Below, piece by piece: positions 41,725-53,500 of a DNA stretch of 64,000 nucleotides; the first letter of the stretch is position 1, and every line of letters starts with the position of its first letter. The notes beneath the pieces were generated by a model that searched no databases, was not told where the DNA came from, and was given only the letters and a program-made list of their open reading frames with translations. The stretch is from the NCBI GenBank assembly GCA_022496805.1, contig CM040089.1, positions 2,978,501-3,042,500 of the forward strand, given 5' to 3'. The translations under genes were made by a program, and so were the position numbers. Source of the stretch: Pohlia nutans. Taxonomy: Eukaryota; Streptophyta; Bryopsida; Bryales; Mniaceae.

Positions 41725-44286
41725 ATGGCGAGCGCATACCGGCGCGCAGGCCGCGCTTTCAACATGCACCTGGAGACGCTGAACGCGAAGGTGGGCGCAA
41801 GCAGGGTGGGCAAGTACTTCAAACTGGAGGAGCGAAACTCGTTCTTCACGCAGGAGATTCGCGCCGGCACGGCCACGTTCCTGACCATGGCGTACATTCT
41901 GGCCGTGAACGCGAGCATTCTGACGGACTCAGGCGGCCCGTGCAGCGTGAACGACTGCATCCCCTTGTGCAGCAACACGATCTTCCCGGACGCCGCGTCG
42001 TGCGTGGCGAATGGATTCCAGATGATGGCGCCCACTCCCGCCTGCAAGTTTCCTCCCGTCAACCCCGGCTACCAGGCCTGCCTGACCGTGGTGCGCAAGG
42101 ACCTCATCATTGCCACGGCGGCGTCCGCGCTCATCGCGTGCTTCATCATGGGCATGTTCGCGAATCTGCCCCTGGCATTGGCGCCCGGCATGGGCACGAA
42201 CGCCTACTTTGCGTACACCGTAAGTACATACAGCCAAACTTCTCTTATCGCATAAGAAACGGTGGGGATTAGATTTTAGCAATATGCACATACAGAAGCT
42301 CAAGTGCCATATTCTTATGCACATAGATGGCGCATCTCGCTGAATAATTGTCGAAAAAGATTTCATAAGTACACCTTTTCTTTTCTTTTTTGTTTGTTTT
42401 TGCTTTCTTTGATGGATCATGTATTATGAGAACTCAGATTGGTTGACACTTGTCTGATTGGGAAAGTACATGTACATACTGTGTTAACATGGTCAGCATG
42501 CATCCCCTCTATCTAGCATCTTGCCTTGAAGCCTAGACTAGCAAGTGAAATAAAGAAATGAACTTCTTCCATGCTTAAATTTTATACCCTCCAGGTGGTG
42601 GGCTTCCACGGCTCCGGGAGCGTCAAGTACCAGTCGGCGCTGGCGGCCGTGCTCATCGAGGGGCTCATCTTTCTGCTCATCGCGGCGCTCGGGTTCCGAA
42701 CCAAGATCGCCAAGCTCATTCCGCGGCCCGTGCGAATCTCCACGTCCGCTGGAATTGGGCTGTTCCTGGCGTTCATCGGCTTGCAAGCCAGTGAGGGCGT
42801 GGGTCTGGTTGCGTATAGCGGCGCCACGCTTGTCACTCTCGGCGCTTGCCCAAGAGAGTATCGTGTCTCGCTGGCTCCTGTTATCGACATCAACGGCACC
42901 ATGCAGCTCATGCCAGGTACGTCGGGAATCCATAGACCCCTTTAACTTCAAATGGATGTTTTGGAACATTCTGCTTCGTTGCAAACCCATGACAGTGCAG
43001 AGTTCTTACTAGCTCACGGGTAGTCAGTAGTTTTGTATATATGTCTGAATTATTCTCAGTCTTGAAATGCTTCTTGATGACTGTCAGGTGGATCAACATC
43101 GTCTGCTATCATGTGCACGAAGCATACCATGGAAGACCCCACGTTCTGGCTTGCAGTGGTGGGCTTCCTCATCATCGCTTATGCTCTCATCAAGAACATC
43201 AAGGGCGCTATGATCTACGGCATTGTCTTCGTCACTGCAATTTCGTGGTTCCGTCACACAAAGGTGAACTTTCACCTCTGACATGAATTCACAATGAACA
43301 AAATCATGGCGGATTTCAGTGAAATTGACGCTAGCTGCAGATTCAGTAGCGCAACTGAAACCTCAGATTTATAATTATACCAGTCCTAGTTTTTAGAGCA
43401 GTCTAGTCACAATATTGGCACTCTGAACATGCACACCACTTTAACGAATATGACAGTCACGAGACTTTGGCATGCAATTCATTTCCTCACTGACAGTGGA
43501 AGTGATTAATATTCATGGATATATCAGGTGACATACTTCCCAGAGACCCCAGCTGGAGACGCATCGTTCGACTACTTCAAGAAAGTGGTGGACGTGCACA
43601 AGATACAGAAAACAGCGGGGATATTAAGTTTCTCGCAGTTCAACACGAGCGAGCTGTGGGTGGCGCTGATCACGTTCCTGTACATCGACATCCTGGACAC
43701 GACGGGAACTCTCTTCTCCATGGCGAAGTTCGCGGGCTTCGTGGACGCGAAGGGAAATTTCCCGGGCCAGTACTTCGCATTCATGAGCGACGCCACGGCC
43801 ATCTGCGCGGGCTCCTTGCTGGGGAGCTCCCCTGTCACCACCTTCATCGAGTCCTCCACGGGAATCCGCGAGGGAGGGCGAACGGGACTGACGGCCATCA
43901 CGGTCTCGTTCTACTTCTTCCTGAGCTTGTTTTTCACGCCGCTGCTGGCGTCCATTCCGCCGTGGGCCGTCGGCCCCGCGCTCGTCCTGGTGGGCGTCAT
44001 GATGATCAAGTCCGTCGTGGAAATCAACTGGGAGGATCTGCGCGAAGGCGTGCCGGCGTTCGTCACCATTGTCATCATGCCCTTGACGTACTCCATTGCT
44101 TACGGCTTGATTGGCGGCATCTGCACCTTCATTGCTTTGCATCTCTTTGATTGGGGCATGCTTGGCTATCAGAGGGTTCGCTACGGTAGCAAACCTGTGA
44201 CGACCGCCAGCTCCGACAAGTCCCCTCCTGAGCCTGCAGCCAAATACGAAAACCCGGAGGATGCAGCTGTGGAAGGGAAGCTTTAG
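41725..44286 (+). CDS. AZG1: AZG1-like adenine/guanine (purine, cytokinin) permease
   Basis: Coding exons are 41725-42219, 42595-42916, 43088-43263 and 43528-44286, all with GT-AG borders and matching phases, giving 583 aa; Arabidopsis AZG1 is of similar size. The protein starts [10 protein letters not shown], has [20 protein letters not shown] (first helix), [11 protein letters not shown] at the end of exon 1, DILDTTGTL (near residue 385) and the AzgA/NCS2-type signature [20 protein letters not shown] (near 432), then several hydrophobic helices and a hydrophilic C-tail. AzgA-like proteins import adenine and guanine by proton symport, and plant AZGs also carry cytokinins, in the plasma or ER membrane (established). 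The coding exons are markedly GC-richer than the surroundings. An AATAAAATA-type signal at 44640 may direct polyadenylation. Confidence 0.93.
43305..43445 (+). repeat. Dispersed intron repeat, copy in AZG1-like intron
   Basis: atggcggatttcagtgaaatt...accagtcctagtttttagagc matches the repeat at 5567. Another copy is at 41471-41610 in the 5' UTR intron of the same gene. Confidence 0.5.
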
Positions 44287-44659
44287 AGTCTAGTTCATCA
44301 TGTTTGGTTTAATTGCAGCAGGTAGTAGTAATAATATTCAATTCTTTTCTGAACTTGCAGGTTTGATGTTTTAGGATCATGGTTGGAAGATGGCAGATAC
44401 AACGTAGAACAATGCGGTATCTAGATTATTAGATATTGTCGATCTTTCAGTGTAGCATAATTATGGGGACCGTGCATGTTTGCTTTGCTATCAATATGTC
44501 AGTTGATAGTAGTTACCGTCAATTAGAATGTGCGCCCTTAAAACATAAAACAATGTATGTTAGATGCTCCTTACTGTTGAAGCATGTTGCGGAATTTGTC
44601 TGATGGATTCCGGTGATGCTTCAAGCCGCTTGTTCGTGTAAAATAAAATACCTAAGTCA

Positions 44660-46127
44660 GTGTGAAGTTACTGTGGTTGTAGTTGCAACCGAGGTTGCAA
44701 CCTCAAACTAAATGCAAACGTGCTTATAGTTTCTTGCATTGGACTGGTCCTTCGTGAGAGAAATTCTATATTTTTAATGGTTTCTGTGCTATGGTTGGTC
44801 ATTTGCACATGAGGTTTTTTGTCTTGATATCAAAGAAAGTTTGTTGAAAACCTCATATTTGTTATTTTGGCAAATTTCAGTGTGTCGAAATGCACGGGAC
44901 ATTTAAGTGCTAATTGAAAATTTCGACTTTCAAGTGCTCAGATGAGCTTCTTTTTTTAAGCTGCCCAAGTAAAACGACTGAGAGTTCTAAAATCTAGAAG
45001 ATCTGAGATTCCAGACGACTGTCTCTAGTTCGTCTCAATCCTAGTTGAGATCCATTTTCCGAATGCACCAATTTTGTTGTGAAATTACAAATAGGACCAT
45101 TGAATGGCATTTCAGATTCCAGAGTCCGATGTGTTACTTGAAGATTTAATTCTCCGACGTGATCATCAGGACAAATGGAAGTCCTGTTGCTCTGTGCTCA
45201 GCACTCATATTCAAGATATGAGTATCAAATGGAATGAGTTGATTCCAAAAATGCCCAGGGTACCAGCTTCCCTCAATGAAAAGTGCACCAAAAATTGGTT
45301 CCAAAAATCCCCAGGGTACCCGCCAGCTTCCCTCCATAATTTTAGACCCTAGAGCTTAGTTCCTTTCACTATTCACTCAGCAGTGTGTGATATGCTTGCA
45401 ACAATATTACAGATGTACGTTGCATGAATTACGTAATAAAATTGATAAGGTAGAGACACCTTATCATGACAATATAAGAGATGTGGTACCTTGGGAGTGC
45501 AGGCAACATGGAATGAAATCATGAATGTCTTAGCAAATATGAGAAGAAGTGTTGGGCCTTGGAATCATAATTTTTGGAAGCATGAGCAATTTTACAGGAA
45601 TTTTTGAAGCAAGGGTGCTGTAGACACCTATTCTAATCTGTAGACTTACCCAAAAGAAACAAAAGACCAACTGTGAAGCAACATTGAACTGGACCAATTG
45701 TGAAGCAACAACTGGGAAGCTGCTGGTAGCTTTCAGACTTATAAGAGTTCATTTCTAGTTCAAAAGTAGCTGGCCACATTGGGTCGTTGGCAATTTTAGA
45801 TGCTGCTACCTTAGAGGAAAGGAGAATCACAACATTCGCACCTGTCCCGAATCTTTTCTACATAGGGAAACCCTATTAAAGATAAGAGCATTCCCACCCA
45901 TGCACGCTAAGACTAACTCGCTGAAATTATTCATCTACATTTGAAGAGCCCTTGCACGTCCCTCACGTATCAAAAGTGCATGTGCATCAAATAGTCAATG
46001 GACCAATCACAAGTAGAATGTGAGGATATAGTCAACTAAATAGTGATTTGAAGGCCATTTCTTAACACGCTAGGATTGAGAGTCAAGAGGTGTTTTTGAA
46101 AGGCCCTTGGCACTTTTCACCTACTTC
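44660..46127. other. Intergenic DNA with a local duplication
   Basis: At 45240-45340 a unit containing ttccaaaaatgcccagggta and cagcttccctc occurs twice in tandem. No gene is supported. Confidence 0.4.
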
Positions 46128-46496
46128 TTAACCCTTAAGTGTCAAGAGGGCCGCCCGGAAGGCATCTAAATTTTCAAAGGCGAAAAAAAAAAAAAAAAAA
46201 AAAACGAAAAAATGGCTCTGCTGCCAGCATTGTTGCGGCACTGTAGCACTGCGGCACTTTTCAAGAAACGACCTCTGCTGCCCCAACCTCAACTCCTGTT
46301 CATTTTGATAACTTTGACTGCTTATCAATGACTCCACAATCTCTCAAATGAGGCGCAAATTTGCAATCTAGATCGCTTTTTCAGTAGCTTTCCAACGCAC
46401 CAATCCTCGCTTGATTTGGTTGAGAAAATCTACTTTTTTCCTCAATTATTCCTTTATAACAAGCCCGTGGGGCTTGCTTTGACGTTTAAAGGTTAA
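46128..46496 (+). mobile_element. piggyBac-like MITE, family H (369 bp)
   Basis: TTAA (46128-46131) then CCCTTAAGTGTCAAG; right end GACGTTTAAAGG then TTAA (46493-46496). The subterminal hairpin caagccc.tggggcttg near 46460 recurs at a solo end near 48664-48701. Confidence 0.65.
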
Positions 46497-46928
46497 GTGT
46501 GAGGGCATGGGTGGCCATGCTCTAAGGAGGTAAGATTTGGAACATAAATAGGATTCATCATCCCAGCCTGGCGAATACTTCAACATTATATTAGAGAGAA
46601 TGGGTGATGGCTTGATATGGGTATCTCCTCCAAAAATAGTATGATTTTGAAAAATATATTTTTGGTAAGAAAAAAACATTGAAAAATTACAAAAATTAGA
46701 GGGTGTTATAGGCACCATAGCTGCAACTATATACATGGTGTTAAAGACAATTTCTAGCACACATAAAATGAATTAAACATAAGTCATACTACGTGAGACG
46801 CGTAAAAGCGATACCCATATTAGGCCATTCCCTGAATACAAGAGATTTTCAGAACATTCAGTAGCCTTCATACCCATTGCCTTTCCTTCATGCACTCTGC
46901 TCATCACCTTGAACCTCCACCTGTCCAC

Positions 46929-48160
46929 TTAACCCCTAAAGGACCAAGTGTCCTAACTAGGACATTTAGAGAATCGGGTAGGTTCCGGTGAACACATTTT
47001 TAATCAAATTTTGAAGGAAATTTAATAGTAGATTCCCCAATGTGCCACGAAAATGGGGATTCTTTTTTTTTTGAATTCCGACACTGTATGTGAAAGTTAT
47101 GAGGGGAAATGTGTTTTTTTCGGGAGAAAGGGCAGCGGGGCAGTAGAGAAATAGTTGAATTTTAGGGGGGGGCATCAAGATGGGCGGTGTGTGGAAAATG
47201 GGGTGGACTGTAGGGGCAGAAGACCACCCCGTTTTCCAAGCTCATAAAAAAAAATTAATTTTTTTTTTAAATTTTAAAAATATATTTTTTTAAAAATTTT
47301 AAAAAAATTATATTAAAAAATTATTATTTTAAACTGAAAAGTATTATTTTAAATTAAAAATATTATTTTAAACTAAAAGTTCAATTTCATAATTAAAAAT
47401 ATTATTTGAAAATTTGAAAAATAAAATTATTTGAAAAAATAAAAAATAAAAAATAAAAATCGTTCAATGAGGGACTGCCACGTGGCAGTGTACCTTGAGA
47501 GTTAGTGGGGTCATGAACAATGGAATGGGTTGGCACTTCAATTCCCTTCCTCCACCCTTTATTTCCCCCCTAACCCCCAAAATTCTTAGAAAATGTGCTA
47601 CATGTCTTCTAAAACTTGGAGATTTATTTATTTTTCAAATTTTTTTTCGCCATTTTGTAGAGGGTGGAATGCACTTGTGTTTCACCGCTCGGATTTGTAT
47701 TTTAAATAAAGAAAGTCGAAAATATTGCAATTCCAAAAACATATAGTCTTTTCTGAACTTTTAAACCCCCAACAAGTGCAAGGTGTTATTCAACATCCTA
47801 AACATCTCCAAACGCAACGAAAATTGGTACACAACTAAGTAACATCATATAGAATGTGAAAGTGAAGTGCGACAAGTTTCGGTAGTGAGGTTTTTTTGAT
47901 GTAGATGTGGTCAAACGCATCTGAACTTTTCGGGCATGTGTTTTTTTGGGGTGTTTTTTTCCATCAAACGCAATTATCTTGCAATCCGTGCGGTCAAAAT
48001 CAACGAAATTTGTTGTGTATGTTTTTCAAATAGTTTAGGACAAGATCTTACGGTTAGAAGGTAAAAAATAACATTCTTTTGGATTTTTTGCATGGGGGAG
48101 TAAAAATGGCAGCATTGGAGTGTTTTTGGAGGAAAAGCACTCCGGTCCTTTAGGGGTTAA
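46929..48160 (-). mobile_element. piggyBac-like MITE, family A copy 2 (1232 bp, inverted)
   Basis: TTAA (46929-46932), CCCCTAAAGGACCAAGTGTC; right end CCGGTCCTTTAGGGG, TTAA (48157-48160). The interior is the reverse complement of 578-1812, including the AT-rich block (about 47250-47460). Confidence 0.85.
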
Positions 48161-48660
48161 CTATTGCCTTAGTACTATTGGGTGTGGAATATTCCCCACC
48201 ATCTGTAGAGCCTATGTTATGTTTGGTTCTTGAATAGTTCTCCTCACTAAGTAGACCAAGTTCATTCACATAAATATTATTATAGATTATCAAAATTTGT
48301 GCCCATGTAAATATAGTAGCATTGTTCAAATGAAAAGTGTGACTATTGAGAAAAAGGACAATATTGAGCTCAAAGTTGACTATACGGAGCATATTGAATA
48401 TTGAATATTCATGTTCACTAAATGAATATTCAGCACAATATTGAGAAAAAGACTGGTTTCGGGGAATTAATCCTTGAAGGAAATATCCTTATTTAGAAAG
48501 TGAGGAGTATTTTTTAGTTTTAGCCTCAAAACATAGAAGTAATTTACATTCTAAAAATGTAGGTACATACTATTCATGTCCCAAATGATGCTTGAAAAAA
48601 ATCATTAAAGTATTTCTCTATTATTAGCTATTCATAGTTAAAGTGGTTTGAAAACTGAAA

Positions 48661-48701
48661 AAACTAAGCCCGAGGGGCTTGGTATGTCCTTTAAGGGTTA
48701 A
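48661..48701 (+). mobile_element. Solo piggyBac-like terminus (family H-like)
   Basis: aagcccgaggggcttggtat, then GTCCTTTAAGGG and TTAA (48698-48701). No left partner was recognised. Confidence 0.45.
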
Positions 48702-48771
48702 AGCACTTGAAAGATTGATAAGATTGGTGTTGATAAAGTGGATTGGGTCCAAAAGTGTACCACGATTCGTT

Positions 48772-48828
48772 TCTAACACTCTTACTAAGACCATTCCTCA
48801 CACTCTTAGTAAGACCATTCCTCACACC
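48772..48828. repeat. Tandem repeat, two 24-25 bp units
   Basis: cactctta(c/g)taagaccattcct occurs twice in succession. Confidence 0.75.
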
Positions 48829-49019
48829 AAGTACCAATGGACTTGTAAGGTAATAGGGATTGGAATCCATCAACTATCAACCAAAATCTGGCATTCATTT
48901 GTTTAGTACTTCCTATGTATGGAAATAACTACCCTATTTAAAAAATAAATCAACTTAACGCATTCTTGCCAAAAAAAAGGATCTCAATACCCAAAAAAAA
49001 TGGCCTATCTTTAATCGTA

Positions 49020-49243
49020 CTCCCTCTATCCTATAAAAAGACCATGAATACTACTTTACAACAAAGTAGTTTTCATGATCTTTTTATGGGACAGAGGGAG
49101 CAATATAGTATGTAGTTTTTGTCTCTCATTGTCCACCCCGTTTGAAGTGGACATGGTTCACGTTTGAAGTATAAAAACATAGGACAATTATTTTGAGAAA
49201 AAAGATGCCAAAAACGAGGACAATTATTTCTAGACAGAGGGAG
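49020..49243 (+). mobile_element. Stowaway-type MITE with internal foldback
   Basis: The left end CTCCCTCTATCCTATAAAAA and right end gacagagggag are flanked by TA (49018-49019, 49244-49245). An additional internal inverted copy of the terminus ends at about 49100 (ctttttatgggacagagggag), which makes bases 49020-49100 a hairpin by themselves. Confidence 0.7.
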
Positions 49244-49244
49244 T

Positions 49245-50588
49245 ATTGGATTTTGTACACTACTTATTAAGGCCCTACTTGCACCAAGCAAGTAAGAAAT
49301 GTTGCTTTCCTATACTTCTCTTTGATTTTCCTTAACTCTCCTTAACCAGTTCCGACTTCTCCATGATTCATGATTCATGAATGGAGAAGTAGCTATTTGA
49401 CTCCAAAATCTTCTAGACAAGACATTCTAACTCTCACTGCGAGCATGAGTTAGTTAAACATTGTTACCTACATGTTCTTACTCGGTAGGTGCGGGCACAT
49501 TTTAAACTAACCACTCACCATGTATCTCAGTTATCAGCACTCTTTGTGGAAGATGGGCAATTAATCCACAGAACTTCAAACGAGACCAAATAAGCAGTTA
49601 CTCTCGCCTGATCAAAAAACATACAAGAGAGGACCGCCAATTTCTCATTACCAAATTGATTCAGACGTTGTCATGTCATCTGTGACAACATTGGAACCAC
49701 AATTGATGGACTTAATGCCTCTGATGTCTGATGTCTGATTCCTCTTGTGATCTCTGGTCGTTGTGGCATTGTCAAATTTGCCAAGCCCACGTAAAACAAC
49801 TCCTGCTGCAGAGCAGATACATTTGTCAGGACAGCTCTAGAGGTTCTAATACTATATCCCTAACAAAGTTGACCTGGTCCCAAAAACCAGGTGAAGGAAA
49901 TGTTCTTACACCTATGAATAAGGATTTCAGATGTTCAACGACCCTGAATATAAAGTGAAACTAACAGCAAATTCCTCTACAGTCCACCCGGAATAAATGT
50001 TATGTAAATATTTCGTAACAGCTATAATGTGTTAAGTAGGGAAGTAGTAGACTTTCGAGTAATAACATAATTATATAAACTTATAACAAGTCGTTTACTA
50101 ATTCTAATTCATGTTGACCATTCATGTACTGAAATTCATAGCTTTTCATTTTCTGAAAAGTTTTACATATAATAACAACCAATCTTTAGAGTTGTCATTG
50201 TTTTTTCCTATTCTATTCATCCAGAATGTAGATGTAGTTGATTTAGTCTGTTCATTTTATAAGGGTCAAAATAACAAAAAAAGGAGTAAAATTTTGTTAA
50301 CATGTAACGTCTTTGACATTTTTGGTTTGCAATAAATGGGGAGTAGAATTTTCTCACAAATATAATGATTTAGCGTTTATATGAATAACATTTATCCAGT
50401 AACTTTTATCTAGGGTGGACTGTATATCTCAAGTAAGAATCGCAAGTAAACGGACCCCGATGCATGGATGATGACAATTAGAAAAAAGCATCAGTTGTGC
50501 TACTCAGGGCATGGAAGAAGGGAGTCATTCCTCACCGTGTCACAGAAATTGAACAAGCCTACTTGGAAGGCCAAATACAAATATGAGT
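49245..50588. other. Intergenic DNA downstream of the carrier gene
   Basis: No coding, RNA or element signal that I can support; small frames here lack splice or family evidence. Confidence 0.3.
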
Positions 50589-53500
50589 TCAGCTGGAAGG
50601 GGAAGATTCTAGCATCCTTGCAAGCAATGTTTGTCTGCGTCCAAGTGCCACTGCAACCCATAACCAACCTACGCATACCTGTAGCAGAAAAAATTGAAGA
50701 GTCAGGCGCTGTTGTAAAGAGACTTTCCGTACCCGAAAAGTGTATACAAGGTAACAGCTACATGCTTGAAATTTAGCACCATTGTATGCATTACGCATGA
50801 CTGTATACAATCAATTTCCAATTACACCACATCAAAGTTGAGCAAAAGAATGCGTAATCGGTGTCATGTGATACATTTGCGGGCATTCTCACCGGCAAAG
50901 CACAGATAGCAACAGCAGAAGGCCCCCGCAACAGCAAGGCTTCGGTCATCTTATACACTCCTGCAGCAGCGGCATCTCCTAATCTTTGCACGAAGGTGTC
51001 AATAATCACCTGCAAAAATAGTAAAGTAGGTTCATTCAGCCTGGATTATAAAATGTTTGGAATAAAAACAAGTTGAATCAGAGATGGAGCAGAAAAAAGC
51101 AACTTCTGAATTCAAACAAAGAACAAAACAGAGGAAAAAATTCAGGTGAACCTCGTGAAGTTGAATCTAACCTTGGCTTTGTATTTCTCTTCACGAGTCG
51201 TCACAGTAAAGAGAATTTCCCTTGCTGGTCGTGTTACTACGTAATTTGTAACCTACACACATAATTTTCACCTCAATGCAAGCACAGCTTATATACAAGC
51301 AGAGTGAAAACTTTGCTACATCATGAGTTAGTTTTGTCAGTCAGTCATATTACCAGTACCAATCACTTGTACATAACCAAGCTTACACTCAAAAATGCTC
51401 ATTAAATTCTACTCTAATTGTGCAACTCTATTCTTCAAAACATCATGTGTGGATGAAACCACTCTCTATTCACTATTTCGACCCAGAAGCGAGAACACCT
51501 CACTACCTGCAAGCCGAAAAGGTTTGCTGCAACTGTCAAGATAATAGGCATTCACCCGGCACAGAGTCTTCTAGATACCAAATGACTCTGTTCTTTAACA
51601 TCAAGCATCAAATATTGAGACGTTCAGAGAGTGACTTGCTATTGAAAGAATTGACTTGCAAAGACATAGTGGGCAAAAAGGCCTCACTTGCCAACCTTGC
51701 GAACAGCCTCAGAGATAGCTATCACCATCGAGGTTGGTGATGCAGAAATTGCAGTTAAATTAAGAAGTGCCACCACAGGAAGTGCACAAAGAGCTGCTGT
51801 AACTCCAATCTTGGACAAAAGTCGACCCTGAAAGCAGAATATACATTGTTTTTTACTGTCCTGATTATACTGCATGTGACTACATAATCTCGGCAACTAC
51901 AAGTCATTTGGAGAGAAAGATAGTGAAGGTCACCTCGAGTTCAGATTATACCAACAAAGGCTGTTGATTTATAAAATGACCATACAATATTTGGCAATCT
52001 CTTATTCATATGTAATAAGGTACATCCAAATTAATTGTAAGATATTTATTTGAAGATTGAAAACATTTTCACAATTTCATAGACCAAATTCCTTTAGTTC
52101 AGGAGAAGCTTAAATTGAGAAATAGCTAGAATTGGAAGGGCACATCCAAGACTCAGTTCATACCGTGACCGTGAGTTGTCCAGCAAGAATAAAAACAGCT
52201 GTTAAACTGTTGATTTCAGCCAATAGAATTCTTCTTCCCAATGGATCTTGTGTAGAGTCTGCAACAACCGCCGATCTCTGCATAGATGATTTTCTTTGCT
52301 TAGGCTAGCCAGGTCAGACCCATCAAAAGAAACAATAAAGAAAATAAGAACAGATTCAATAGATGATCTCAGATATTTAATGGAAGAATGAAAATAGTAA
52401 ATAAATACAAATACCAGCAGTGCTAACCTCAAAATAGAAGAATGACGAAATAACTGCTGTCAGCCACAAGAATGCACAAATTTGGAGAAGGTATGTTGAG
52501 GAGAAAATGAGCCGTACACCCTCCAACAGGGACGCTAACTTCTTCGACGTGGTCACTATCAAGGTTTCAGAATCAACTAAAGACCCACCCTTGTTTGTAC
52601 CTTCATTAAGTTCTACCAACTGCTGACTTTCATCTTCACTTTCCTTGCTGTTCGAAAGATGCCAGACGAAACGTTAGCTACCAATTCAAGCCTGTTTACT
52701 TTCTACATCGACACATCACAACACACAACAGTTTGATCCTATTCGGTGAACTAAGACCTAGTACATTAACGATCTAAAGAAGAAGTTCCTTTGATTATGA
52801 GTAATAAATAAGATATATAATCTAAGATATTCAGTGACATGAAGATAGAGGCACTTTAGTGCATGGCAAATTTTGAGAGTTGGATGATTTACTTTGTGAC
52901 CACTCTACCCTAGGAATATTTTCCACCAGAAGCCACCTCAAGTCAAAAGAGAAGAGAAGAGAAACGTCACCACAAAGGATCTACAGAGAAGAACCGGACC
53001 TTGAAATTAGGGCAGGCATATGATGAAGGCCATCTTCACCAATACCTAAAGCACACCTTGCAGCCAGCTCCATCATCAATGCTGCTATGAGAAGCAGAAC
53101 TGTTCAAACAACAAGAGTAGATAAGATAAGTAGCAAATGCATTCCTGTTAACATTGCAAAAACAGATGGCATAACTAGGACATGAGAGGCTTCAAGTTCT
53201 GACATCACTCATGTTCTGGCCTCGACTCTAAATTTTATCTCTACAATGGTAGGCAGGGAGCAGACTCTACAGTCCAATGCATACATGTTTGTTAGTATCA
53301 GTTCAGAATAAGTCATGAATAAGAAGCACATTTCGCCTAGAGAACCGGTGAACAGACTACCTATCACTGAAAGACCTGCGTTAAAGAATGCCAATCTTCA
53401 AGGCCATAGACGGCAACAAAAGCACAATTCGAACCTGAAGTCAGAAATACAACCTGGTCCAAGGCGAGCCAAGCCAACAGCCAGCAATGACCCAATAAGC

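Noticed and set aside
41706..42272. Long alternative frames on both strands over the AZG1-like exons
   Set aside because: They are GC-driven shadow frames; the AZG frame has family motifs and matching splice phases.
48157..48701. Complete TTAA element between 48157 and 48701
   Set aside because: The left side after TTAA reads CTATTGCC and lacks a CC(C)TAAA-type terminus, so only the right end is supported.
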